A program made the position numbers and the translations under genes. A stretch of 14,082 bases of DNA. It comes from an uncultured Clostridium sp. Its GTDB lineage: Bacteria > Bacillota > Clostridia > Peptostreptococcales > Peptostreptococcaceae. How positions within the stretch are numbered: position 1 is the stretch's first letter; each line of letters opens with the position of its first letter. The stretch lies in assembly GCA_937944945.1 (NCBI GenBank), contig CALEBD010000026.1:1-14082 (forward strand), written 5' to 3'. The notes under the pieces were generated by a model. It worked only from the letters and a program-made list of their open reading frames with translations. It was not told the origin of the DNA and made no database searches. Below are positions 1 through 6,134 of the stretch, in pieces.

Positions 1-585
1 GTTCCAGATGATGCAGTCTCAGATATGAAAATATTAGATAAATTTATAATGATGAATACAAAAGAGCAAACAACAGAAAAGTTATATAACGATATATGTA
101 AATATGTTAAAAGTACTATGAAAAATGATAAAGAAAAATCAGAGTTTTATCCATATAATTTAGATATAAAAGGAGAAGTGATATCAGAAAATAGATCAGT
201 ATTAACCATATTTTCATTTATCCTTTTGTATATAGCATTTATATTCACAGCAATTGTAGCGACTATCTTAGCAATACAAACCTTGAGTGATTCCACAAAA
301 TATAAATATCATTATTCAATTTTAAGTAAATTAGGCGTAGAGCAAAGCCAAATATATAAAACAATAAGAAAGCAATTATTAATATTCTTTTTATTCCCAG
401 TAATTTATCCAATTATAATTTATATTTCAGTTACAACCTCATTAAACGGTCTTCTTAATCCAGTACTAAGTAGCGAATACTCATATTTATATGCAATATT
501 ATATAGCCTATCATTATTTTTATTTATATACTTGATATATTTTATAGCGACTTATTTTGGATATAAGAAAAATATAGAGGAATAA
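1..585 (+). CDS. BceB-type ABC transporter permease, C-terminal part (5' end outside window)
   Basis: The reading frame is open from base 1 with no start of its own, so this is the C-terminal 194 residues of a longer protein; the ATG at 25 is internal. An extracytoplasmic-looking stretch (to about residue 60) is followed by three hydrophobic segments at about 64-95, 126-147 and 158-182, and a short basic tail. This is the layout of the last three helices of an FtsX-fold permease. The cytoplasmic linker after the first helix (KYKYHYSILSKLGVEQSQIY, then a KQLLIFF helix start) is characteristic of the BceB/VraG family, which with a BceA ATPase gives protection against bacitracin and other peptide antibiotics and relays the signal to a partner BceS kinase. 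Family call is from motif recognition. The ATPase gene would be expected upstream. A BceRS-like remnant lies downstream, separated by three unrelated genes. Confidence 0.8.
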   Translation, partial: VPDDAVSDMKILDKFIMMNTKEQTTEKLYNDICKYVKSTMKNDKEKSEFYPYNLDIKGEVISENRSVLTIFSFILLYIAFIFTAIVATILAIQTLSDSTKYKYHYSILSKLGVEQSQIYKTIRKQLLIFFLFPVIYPIIIYISVTTSLNGLLNPVLSSEYSYLYAILYSLSLFLFIYLIYFIATYFGYKKNIEE

Positions 586-616
586 AGATATAAACTAAAA
601 AAGTTAGATTTATTAC

Positions 617-645
617 TTGACAAGTGAACTACCGTTCACTACTAT
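617..645 (+). promoter_or_regulatory. Promoter of the TetR-regulator operon
   Basis: TTGACA (617-622) is a perfect -35 hexamer. At 17 bp spacing lies TACTAT (640-645), a 4/6 match to TATAAT. The spacer is almost entirely occupied by an inverted repeat (623-640), so a bound repressor would block RNA polymerase. It precedes the regulator's start by about 40 bases. Confidence 0.6.
623..640 (+). promoter_or_regulatory. Operator 1, perfect 7-bp inverted repeat
   Basis: AGTGAAC-TACC-GTTCACT: two perfect 7-base arms around a 4-base centre, lying between the -35 and -10 hexamers. Its size and two-fold symmetry fit a TetR-family dimer, and the gene that follows encodes one. It is closely similar to the second site at 656-673. 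Assignment to this regulator is inference from position. Confidence 0.65.
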
Positions 646-655
646 ATAAATATAA

Positions 656-673
656 GGTGAACGATAGTTCGCT
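656..673 (+). promoter_or_regulatory. Operator 2, imperfect inverted repeat beside the ribosome binding site
   Basis: GGTGAAC-GATA-GTTCGCT: the core GTGAAC-N4-GTTC of operator 1 is repeated with the same 4-base centre. Its midpoint is 33 bp from that of operator 1, close to three helical turns, so two dimers could sit on the same face of the DNA. It ends 3 bases before the AAGGAGG ribosome binding site. Confidence 0.6.
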
Positions 674-686
674 AAGGAGGTTTAAA

Positions 687-1286
687 ATGTGTACGACAAA
701 AGAGAAAATTTTATTAACATCGCTTAAACTGTTTGCCCAGGATGGATATGAAGCTGTTTCAATCAGCAAAATTTCTGGGGAATTAGGAATGGCGAAAAGT
801 GCATTATATAAGCATTATAAAAACAAAAGAGATATTTTTGACAGTATTATAAATAGAATGGATGAATTAGATTATGAAAGGGCAAGAGAGTACAATATGC
901 CAGATGGAAATATGGATGAAATCATAAAAGAATATAGAAATATATCTACTGATAAAATCAGAATTTATACAGAAGCACAATTTAAACATTGGACGGAAGA
1001 AGAATTTTCATCTTTATTCAGAAGAATGCTTACTTTAGAGCAGTATAGAAATCAAGAAATGTCAGATTTATATCAGAAATACTTGGTTTCTGGGCCGATA
1101 GACTATATGACATATTTGTTTGCAGGAATAACAGGAAAAAAAGAAGAGGCAAAACAATTGGCAATTGAATTTTATGGTCCAATTTTCTTGATGTATAGTC
1201 TTTATGATAATAAAAGAGAGGGTGATGATTTAACGGAAATGTTAAAAAATCATGTTGAGAGGTTTTCTAAAAAAATAAATAATTAG
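687..1286 (+). CDS. TetR/AcrR-family transcriptional regulator
   Basis: A 199-residue protein. The N-terminal 60 residues form a typical TetR helix-turn-helix: KEKILLTSLKLFAQDGYEAV, then ISKISGELGMAKSALYKHYK, and KRDIFDSIINR. The remaining ~140 residues are helical with no recognised ligand motif, as usual for this family. The ATG at 687 is chosen because AAGGAGG (674-680) sits 6 bases ahead of it; the longer frame from GTG 624 starts inside operator 1 and would have no ribosome binding site. The two operator-like repeats upstream suggest autorepression and control of the flavodoxin and membrane-protein genes behind it, which are 67 bases and then effectively 0 bases away. The inducer is unknown. 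G+C looks slightly higher than in the permease fragment upstream. Confidence 0.88.
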   Translation: MCTTKEKILLTSLKLFAQDGYEAVSISKISGELGMAKSALYKHYKNKRDIFDSIINRMDELDYERAREYNMPDGNMDEIIKEYRNISTDKIRIYTEAQFKHWTEEEFSSLFRRMLTLEQYRNQEMSDLYQKYLVSGPIDYMTYLFAGITGKKEEAKQLAIEFYGPIFLMYSLYDNKREGDDLTEMLKNHVERFSKKINN

Positions 1287-1353
1287 TAAAAATAGTCTAT
1301 AAAAAATTTAGATTAAGAGTAACAATAATAAATTAATAAGAAGGGAGAAAAAG

Positions 1354-1863
1354 ATGGAAGCAATAGTTTATACTTCAAACACTGGTACAACAAAAGAATA
1401 CGCTAAATTATTAAGTGATAAATTATCTTTGCCTTATTATTCACTTGATGAAATAAAAAATAAGGTTAAACCAGGCGGTAAAATTATATATCTTGGCTGG
1501 ATTATGGCAAGTGGAGTAAAGGGATATAAAAAAGCAATAAAAGATTATGATGTGTGTGCTGTAGGTGCTGTTGGGATGGGGGCAACAGGAACACAAGTTA
1601 AAGAAGTTAGAACGAAAAATAAAATTCCAAGCTCAAAACCAGTCTTTACTTTACAAGGTGGTTTCGATGTTAAAAAACTCCATGGAATTTATAAACTTAT
1701 GATGACAATTATGGTCAAAACAGCAGGGAAAGGTCTTGCTAATAAACAAGATAGAACACAAGAAGAAGATCAAATGTTAGAAATGATGTTACATGGAGGA
1801 AAATACGTTGATGAAAAGAATCTAAAGGCAATTTTAGATTGGTATGGAAAGAGGGGCGAATAG
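1354..1863 (+). CDS. Flavodoxin-domain protein
   Basis: A 169-residue cytosolic protein beginning with a beta-strand and the phosphate-binding loop of flavodoxin-like folds (IVYTSNTGTTKEYA, residues 4-17), the T/S-x-T-G-x-T signature that holds the FMN phosphate. A second strand KIIYLGW (44-50) and a glycine-rich loop AVGAVGMGATG (71-81) fit the following alpha/beta units. The C-terminal third (AGKGLANK, then the acidic EEDQMLEMMLHGG) is helical. It is thus probably an FMN-binding electron carrier or small oxidoreductase; the partner is unknown. GGGAG at 1343-1347 gives a good ribosome binding site 6 bases before the ATG. TetR plus flavodoxin-family pairs are, to my recollection, common in clostridia; the exact function is not known to me. 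Confidence 0.82.
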   Translation: MEAIVYTSNTGTTKEYAKLLSDKLSLPYYSLDEIKNKVKPGGKIIYLGWIMASGVKGYKKAIKDYDVCAVGAVGMGATGTQVKEVRTKNKIPSSKPVFTLQGGFDVKKLHGIYKLMMTIMVKTAGKGLANKQDRTQEEDQMLEMMLHGGKYVDEKNLKAILDWYGKRGE

Positions 1864-1864
1864 T

Positions 1865-2278
1865 GTGAAATTATATTTTTCAAACACTACGACTATAATT
1901 ACAACAATACTCATTCTTATATTGATTGGATTTATGTCTTATTGTTTTATCAATAGGGACAATATACAATTTTGGGGTAGAAGAATATTAATTCTTGTTA
2001 TATACGGACTTGTGGTTTGTTGTTTTGCAGCAGCGCGAGATGGACTGGATATTACTATTCAAAATGCTGTTGAGGGGACAGCTATAGCCGGTGGAATATT
2101 TGAACTTGTGAGCATCCCGACTATAATAGGATGTATAGGAGCTGGCATTATTATAATTTCATCTATCATATCATTATTTGTAAAAAGTCAAAATGTTAGA
2201 GAAATTTTATTTTTTATAATGTGTGCCGGAATAATTTTAAAAATAGTAACAGTAGAAATATCGAGAATTATTATGTAG
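1865..2278 (+). CDS. Small four-helix membrane protein of unknown function
   Basis: I do not recognise a family. From GTG 1865 the product is 137 residues with four hydrophobic segments at about 10-30, 39-57, 82-106 and 113-131. A short polar stretch with an Arg-Asp pair and an acidic patch lies between helices 2 and 3 (AARDGLDITIQNAVEG). The frame extends upstream to an ATG at 1844 inside the flavodoxin gene, but GTG 1865 has GAGGGG (1851-1856) 8 bases ahead and starts 1 base after the flavodoxin stop, which indicates translational coupling. The neighbourhood suggests a membrane partner of the flavodoxin-domain protein, perhaps an electron-transfer anchor, but no cofactor-ligand motif is visible. 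Its stop codon abuts the response-regulator remnant. Confidence 0.7.
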   Translation: MKLYFSNTTTIITTILILILIGFMSYCFINRDNIQFWGRRILILVIYGLVVCCFAAARDGLDITIQNAVEGTAIAGGIFELVSIPTIIGCIGAGIIIISSIISLFVKSQNVREILFFIMCAGIILKIVTVEISRIIM

Positions 2279-3602
2279 AGAGAAAACAGCAATTGGTAAT
2301 GTAAAGTTATCCGTTGCTGTTTTAACTAGTAGAAACTCAGAACAAGATGAGCTAAAAAGTATTATAACAGGTGGAAGTGACTTTATAACTAAACCGTATA
2401 ACAAATATATTTTATTGGAAAAGGTTAAACGAAAACTTAAAGAAAGTAATCCTACTAATTATAAAGAATTAGTAGTAAGAGATGTAACTTTAGATTTACA
2501 CCTATCTTTAATCAGATATAAAGATCACGAAGTAGAGCTTACCAGAAATGAATTTAGAATAATGTATTATTTGTTTCTTAATGCAGGAAACAACATTTCA
2601 AAAGAGAAATTTATGGAGGATTTGTGGAATGATAAATTCTATATAGATGAAAATATTTTATGCGTAAATATAAATAGAGTAAGAAAAAAGTTAGAGGATA
2701 TAGGTCTTCATAATTTTATAAAAACAATTCGAGGTAGGGGATTTATTACAGTTACATATGTCATAACTTTTTATTTATTTCAAAAGAAAGAGTATGAAAA
2801 TATTGTTTCAATAGTAGATAAACTAGATGAAAAATATTTTATATCAGAAATTTTAAAAAGACCAAATAATTTAAAAAATATAGGGTATTATTATGCACTA
2901 AAAAAATCATGCAAATCAATGAATGACAAAATTGTAGAGCTTGAAAGTAACTTAAATGAATATAGAGATTATGTAGAGAGTTTTGCACATGAAATAAAAA
3001 CTCCGATATCTGCAATTTCACTTTTTTGTGATAATAAAAATGAAAAATCTATAAAGAGCCAAATTAAAAAAATAGATAATATAGTAGAGCAAATGTTATT
3101 TTACGCTAGAAGTGATTCTGTAGAAAAAGATTATTTTGTAAAAAAGGTGTTGCTTGAAGATATTGTGCACACTGTAATTATGGAATACATAGATAACTTA
3201 ATTCAAAAAAAGATATCACTTGATATATATAATTTACAAAACTATGTTTATATAGATGAAAAATGGATAACCTTTATAATATGTCAAATAGTACAAAATT
3301 CTATTAAATACTTAGATAAACCTAATAAAATAATAAAAATACATAGTGAAGAAAATAAAAATAACGTAGTTTTAATAATTGAAGATAACGGAGAGGGTAT
3401 ATTAGATTATGATTTGCCTAGAGTATTTGAATATGGATTTACAGGAAGCGATAGACAAAAACAATATTCAACAGGCATGGGGTTATATCTTTGTAAAAAA
3501 CTTTACAACAAAATGAATTTAGGTATAAATATTGAATCTGAATATAAAAGATTTACAAAAGTAAAAATTATTTTTCCAAAAACAGGTCTTTATAAACAAT
3601 GA
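2277..3602 (+). pseudogene. BceRS-like two-component remnant: truncated response regulator fused to truncated histidine kinase
   Basis: One open frame carries pieces of two proteins. From about 2277 it encodes the end of a receiver domain (SVAVLTSRNSEQDELKS, then GGSDFITKPYN with the conserved Lys-Pro). The first two thirds with the Asp phosphoacceptor are missing and the first usual start codon is TTG 2415, with no ribosome binding site. Numbering from that TTG, an OmpR-type winged helix spans about 20-113 (LTRNEFRIMYYLF, IDENILCVNINRVRKKL, FIKTIRGRGFI). It then passes directly into a BceS-type kinase that keeps only a short hydrophobic stretch before QKKEYENI. The kinase keeps its catalytic parts: HEIKTP with His192, N-box Asn295, DNGEG at 324-328, GMGLYL near 354. 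Both usual BceS membrane helices are largely lost. I infer two deletions and a non-functional or altered gene, although the long open frame leaves a working fusion possible. Confidence 0.75.
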
Positions 3603-3628
3603 TTTATTAGATTTAATGCAAAAATTTT

Positions 3629-3643
3629 GATGTTACTAACATC
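3629..3643. repeat. Short perfect inverted repeat
   Basis: GATGTTA-C-TAACATC: 7-base arms around one base, 27 bases after the kinase stop codon. The single-base centre and lack of a following T-run argue against a transcription terminator, so a protein-binding site is more likely. No partner is apparent. Confidence 0.35.
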
Positions 3644-3656
3644 CAAACATATGTAT

Positions 3657-3760
3657 TGTGGATATATGGATTTTTTAAAATGTTGAAATTTCAACATATA
3701 AAAAGTTATTAACAGAGTTATCCACATTATGCACAGACTTTGTGGACAATTTAATCCACA
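3657..3760. promoter_or_regulatory. Cluster of six DnaA-box-like 9-mers
   Basis: Compared with TTATNCACA, exact matches are TTATCCACA (3718-3726, +) and the directly abutting TTATGCACA (3727-3735, +). Single-mismatch copies are at 3657-3665 (-, reads ATATCCACA), 3706-3714 (+, TTATTAACA), 3741-3749 (-, reads TTGTCCACA) and 3752-3760 (+, TAATCCACA). Five of the six lie within 55 bases. The cluster is followed at once by a stretch with 5 G/C in 80 bases (3761-3840), resembling the box-plus-unwinding-element layout of bacterial origins. No dnaA or dnaN gene is in the window, so a DnaA titration or regulatory site is at least as likely as an origin. Six hits in 100 bases is unlikely by chance even at this base composition, but I have not computed it. 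Confidence 0.6.
3680..3697. repeat. Perfect 18-bp palindrome within the DnaA-box region
   Basis: ATGTTGAAATTTCAACAT is its own reverse complement with no spacer. It lies between the first DnaA-like box and the main group. Each half contains TGTTGAA, one base away from the core Spo0A box TGTCGAA, so it can be read as two back-to-back 0A-like boxes; that reading is speculative. Confidence 0.5.
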
Positions 3761-3840
3761 TTTAGACAAAATGTTTTATTATATTAAAATATATTCAAAA
3801 AATAAGTTAAAAAAATTTAAAAAAAAATTAAAAATTAAAA
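3761..3840. other. Extremely AT-rich stretch next to the DnaA boxes
   Basis: Only 5 of 80 bases are G or C, and the last 30 (3811-3840) contain none and are mostly A on this strand. It sits between the DnaA-like boxes and the hpf promoter. It could be an unwinding element or simply an A-rich upstream element for the promoter. No regular TAG/TAA trio series (DnaA-trio) is evident. Confidence 0.4.
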
Positions 3841-3866
3841 GGATATTTAAAACTGGTGGAGAATAT
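3838..3866 (+). promoter_or_regulatory. Sigma-H-type promoter upstream of hpf
   Basis: AAAGGATAT (3838-3846) fits RnAGGAwWW at every position, and GGAGAATAT (3858-3866) fits RnnGAATww at every position, with an 11-base spacer, the allowed 11-12. This is the B. subtilis sigma-H consensus. In B. subtilis the hpf homologue yvyD is transcribed from sigma-B and sigma-H promoters, so the placement makes biological sense. Transcription would begin near 3873, about 70 bases ahead of the hpf start. Confidence 0.65.
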
Positions 3867-3907
3867 ATATTAAAACATAAAAAATTATCATAATTGGTGA
3901 AGTACAT

Positions 3908-3926
3908 ACTATGAACTTTGCATAGT
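3908..3926 (+). promoter_or_regulatory. Hairpin immediately before the hpf ribosome binding site
   Basis: ACTATG (3908-3913) and CATAGT (3921-3926) form a perfect 6-bp stem with a 7-base loop, ending exactly where the GAAGGGAG ribosome binding site begins (3927-3934). In the mRNA it could influence ribosome access or stability. It is short and may be incidental. Confidence 0.3.
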
Positions 3927-3942
3927 GAAGGGAGCTGTTCTT

Positions 3943-4488
3943 ATGAAAATATTAATAACAGGAAAAAAGATAGAACTTACAGATGGAATCAAAGGGGCTG
4001 TAGAAGATAAATTAGGTAAACTAGAAAAATATCTACATGAAGACACTGAAGTTAAAGTTACTGTAAGCGCTAGAAAAGCAAAACAAAAAATAGAAGTAAC
4101 AATAATCCCTATAAATGGACCTATAATAAGAGCTGAAGATAGCCAAGAAAGTTTATATGCTGCAATTGATGTTGTTTATGACAAACTTAATAAACAATTA
4201 AGAAGATATAAAAATAAATTAAAAGGTAAATATCAATCTAAAGGTCAAGATAGCATAAGATTCCAAAATATCGAAGACAATGGCTTTGATGAAAATGATG
4301 GAGAATTTGATATAGTAATAGAAAGACACAAAAAATTCGATATGAAACCAATGAGTCCAGAAGAAGCAGTATTACAAATGGAATTAGTAGGACATGATTT
4401 CTATATGTTTAGAAATATAGACACAGATGAGATTTCAATAGTTTATAGACGTGAAACAGGCGGATATGGATTAATTGAACATGAATAA
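3943..4488 (+). CDS. hpf: Long-form ribosome hibernation promoting factor
   Basis: A 181-residue protein. The N-terminal ~100 residues are the HPF/YfiA domain that binds the 30S decoding region: MKILITGKKIELTDGIK, KLGKLEKYLHEDTEVKVTVS, and AEDSQESLYAAIDVVYDKLN with the basic helix RRYKNKLKGK. After a linker, the C-terminal ~60 residues (IVIERHKKFDMKPMSPEEAV, HDFYMFRNIDTDEISIVYRR) form the dimerisation domain of long HPF, which pairs two 70S ribosomes into inactive 100S dimers in stationary phase. The size matches long HPF (about 175-190). ATG 3943 is chosen over GTG 3925 because GAAGGGAG ends 8 bases before it and the protein then begins with the family's usual MKI. A sigma-H-type promoter precedes it and a terminator follows, so it is probably transcribed alone. 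Confidence 0.95.
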   Translation: MKILITGKKIELTDGIKGAVEDKLGKLEKYLHEDTEVKVTVSARKAKQKIEVTIIPINGPIIRAEDSQESLYAAIDVVYDKLNKQLRRYKNKLKGKYQSKGQDSIRFQNIEDNGFDENDGEFDIVIERHKKFDMKPMSPEEAVLQMELVGHDFYMFRNIDTDEISIVYRRETGGYGLIEHE

Positions 4489-4524
4489 TAGTATGAAACA
4501 AATTAATTAGAGAATGAAAGTAGC

Positions 4525-4558
4525 GGGCTATCGATAAGAAATTATCGATAGCTCTTTT
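4525..4558 (+). terminator. Intrinsic terminator after hpf
   Basis: GCTATCGATAA (4527-4537) pairs perfectly with TTATCGATAGC (4542-4552) around a GAAA tetraloop. Two more pairs at the base, one G-U and one G-C, make a 13-bp stem, and TTTT follows. The stop codon of hpf is 37 bases upstream. It separates hpf from rmuC. Confidence 0.85.
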
Positions 4559-4635
4559 AAATTCCAACAAAAAATAAATATAGCGAAAATAATATAAAAA
4601 ATATGTCAATAATTAAAAAGAAAGGAGAGGGGTAA

Positions 4636-5961
4636 ATGATAGAAATATTATTGGTTGTGGTGATAATTTTATTGATAATAAACATTTATATATCGATAAA
4701 ATCAAAAGGAGTAGATATAACTCCTATGCAAAAAAACATAGACCAAAAACTAATATCAGTAGAAAAAACACTTAGAGAAGAGATGAGTGTAAATAGGGAA
4801 GAATCTAGAAAAAACGAAAAATCAAATAGATCTGAAATTGCTGGCTCAATTGACAAACTGAGTTCATCTATATTAGCTAATATGATAGAGTTATCAAAAC
4901 TTCAAAAGAATCAATTTGATACATATTCAAGAACGATGGAGAGAACTTTAGATGCATTTAACTACAATCTTAGAAATAGTATAGATGATTTAACTAAACT
5001 CCAAAATGAAAAATTTACGGAACTTACAAAATCGACAGAAGAAAATCTCGAAAAAATGAGAGTTACAGTTGATGAGAAACTACAAAATACACTAGAAAAA
5101 AGACTTAGTGAATCATTTAAAGTGGTGAGTGAAAGGCTTGAACAAGTGCATAAAGGTCTCGGCGAAATGCAAAGTCTTGCGGCTGGTGTTGGTGACTTAA
5201 AAAAAGTCCTTTCAAACACAAAGACAAGAGGCGTATTAGGCGAGATACAATTGGAAAGAATATTAGAGCAGTTTCTTTCACCTGAACAATATGAAAAGAA
5301 CGTAATAACTAAAAAAGGTTCACGAGAAACTGTAGAATTTGCTATAAAATTACCAGGCAAGGACTATGATAACAAAATGGTATACTTGCCACTAGATGCA
5401 AAATTTCCACTAGAAGTTTATAATAAATTGTTGGATGCATATGACATGCAAGACCAAGCTCAAATTGAAGTTAATTCAAAGAACTTAGAAAGATTTATAA
5501 AAAAATCAGCTAAAGATATAAGGGATAAATATATAGACCCTCCAAATACAACTGATTTTGGATTGATGTTTTTACCTACAGAGGGGATTTATGCAGAAGT
5601 CCTAAAAAATCAAAATTTAGTGGAATTAATTCAAAGAGAGTACAAGGTCAACATAACAGGTCCTACAACGCTCGTAGCCCTTTTAAACAGCTTACAGATG
5701 GGATTTAGAAGTCTTGCTATAGAAAAACATTCGAGCGAAGTTTGGAAGATACTTGGAGCTGTTAAAACTGAGTTTTCTAAGTTCGAAACAGTGCTTAATT
5801 CTGCACAAAATAAATTAAATCAAGCTAGCTCAGAAATAGACAAATTAGTAGGAACTAGAACTAGACAAATTAACCGAAAACTTAAAAATATAGACAAACT
5901 TAGCTTTGAAGATACAGATGCTTATCTACCTCAAGAAGATAGTGAGGATGAAGAAATATAA
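4636..5961 (+). CDS. rmuC: RmuC-family DNA recombination protein
   Basis: A 441-residue protein. Residues 2-21 are a single hydrophobic helix (IEILLVVVIILLIINIYISI), so it is probably membrane-anchored with a cytoplasmic body. Residues ~25-190 are long charged helices with heptad character (for example EESRKNEKSNRSEIAGSIDK), a coiled coil. Residues ~190-370 carry the RmuC nuclease-like core: TRGVLGEIQLERILEQFL, PLDAKFPLEVYNKLLDAY, FLPTEGIYAEVL, GPTTLVALLNSLQMGFR. The C-terminal tail is acidic (EDSEDEEI). E. coli RmuC limits recombination at inverted repeats; the fold is related to restriction-type nucleases, but the reaction in Firmicutes is not established. A purine-rich ribosome binding site, AAAGGAGAGG (4621-4630), precedes the ATG. 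No clear promoter was found between the hpf terminator and this start. Confidence 0.92.
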   Translation: MIEILLVVVIILLIINIYISIKSKGVDITPMQKNIDQKLISVEKTLREEMSVNREESRKNEKSNRSEIAGSIDKLSSSILANMIELSKLQKNQFDTYSRTMERTLDAFNYNLRNSIDDLTKLQNEKFTELTKSTEENLEKMRVTVDEKLQNTLEKRLSESFKVVSERLEQVHKGLGEMQSLAAGVGDLKKVLSNTKTRGVLGEIQLERILEQFLSPEQYEKNVITKKGSRETVEFAIKLPGKDYDNKMVYLPLDAKFPLEVYNKLLDAYDMQDQAQIEVNSKNLERFIKKSAKDIRDKYIDPPNTTDFGLMFLPTEGIYAEVLKNQNLVELIQREYKVNITGPTTLVALLNSLQMGFRSLAIEKHSSEVWKILGAVKTEFSKFETVLNSAQNKLNQASSEIDKLVGTRTRQINRKLKNIDKLSFEDTDAYLPQEDSEDEEI

Positions 5962-6072
5962 GCAATTAATAAAGTAATTAATAGAGAAGTAAATTAAAAT
6001 GAATTTAAATTTAATTAAATGGGATAAAATAGTATTAAAATAAACGATTGAGGCAATATTTAATATTAAATA

Positions 6073-6107
6073 TTCAAATTTTATGTTAAAATGTATAATA
6101 GTATAAT
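6073..6107 (+). promoter_or_regulatory. Probable secA-prfB promoter region
   Basis: Two perfect TATAAT hexamers lie in tandem at 6094-6099 and 6102-6107, in the only gap before secA. The -35 is weak: TTCAAA (6073-6078) is 15 bp from the first -10. The area is AT-rich, so one of the two may be accidental. A transcript would start near 6106-6115, just ahead of the secA ribosome binding site at 6117. Confidence 0.4.
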
Positions 6108-6134
6108 TTATGCAATGAGGAGAGATGCGAAACA

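Noticed and set aside
624..686. Longer start for the TetR regulator at GTG 624
   Set aside because: The extension begins inside operator 1 and has no ribosome binding site, while ATG 687 has AAGGAGG at good spacing.
3629..3643. Terminator for the two-component remnant
   Set aside because: The inverted repeat has a one-base centre and no T-run.
3657..3860. Chromosomal oriC of the organism
   Set aside because: No dnaA, dnaN, rpmH or gyrase genes are in the window, and no DnaA-trio series is evident. Kept as a DnaA-box cluster only.
3925..3942. Longer start for hpf at GTG 3925
   Set aside because: It overlaps the ribosome binding site for ATG 3943, and the extra residues are not typical of HPF.
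4962..5360. Minus-strand open frame of 132 codons inside rmuC
   Set aside because: It is antisense to a well-supported gene, rich in Ser and Phe as expected from an AT-rich reverse strand, and has no recognisable domain. Other minus-strand frames over secA, prfB, tex and the amidohydrolase were dropped for the same reason.
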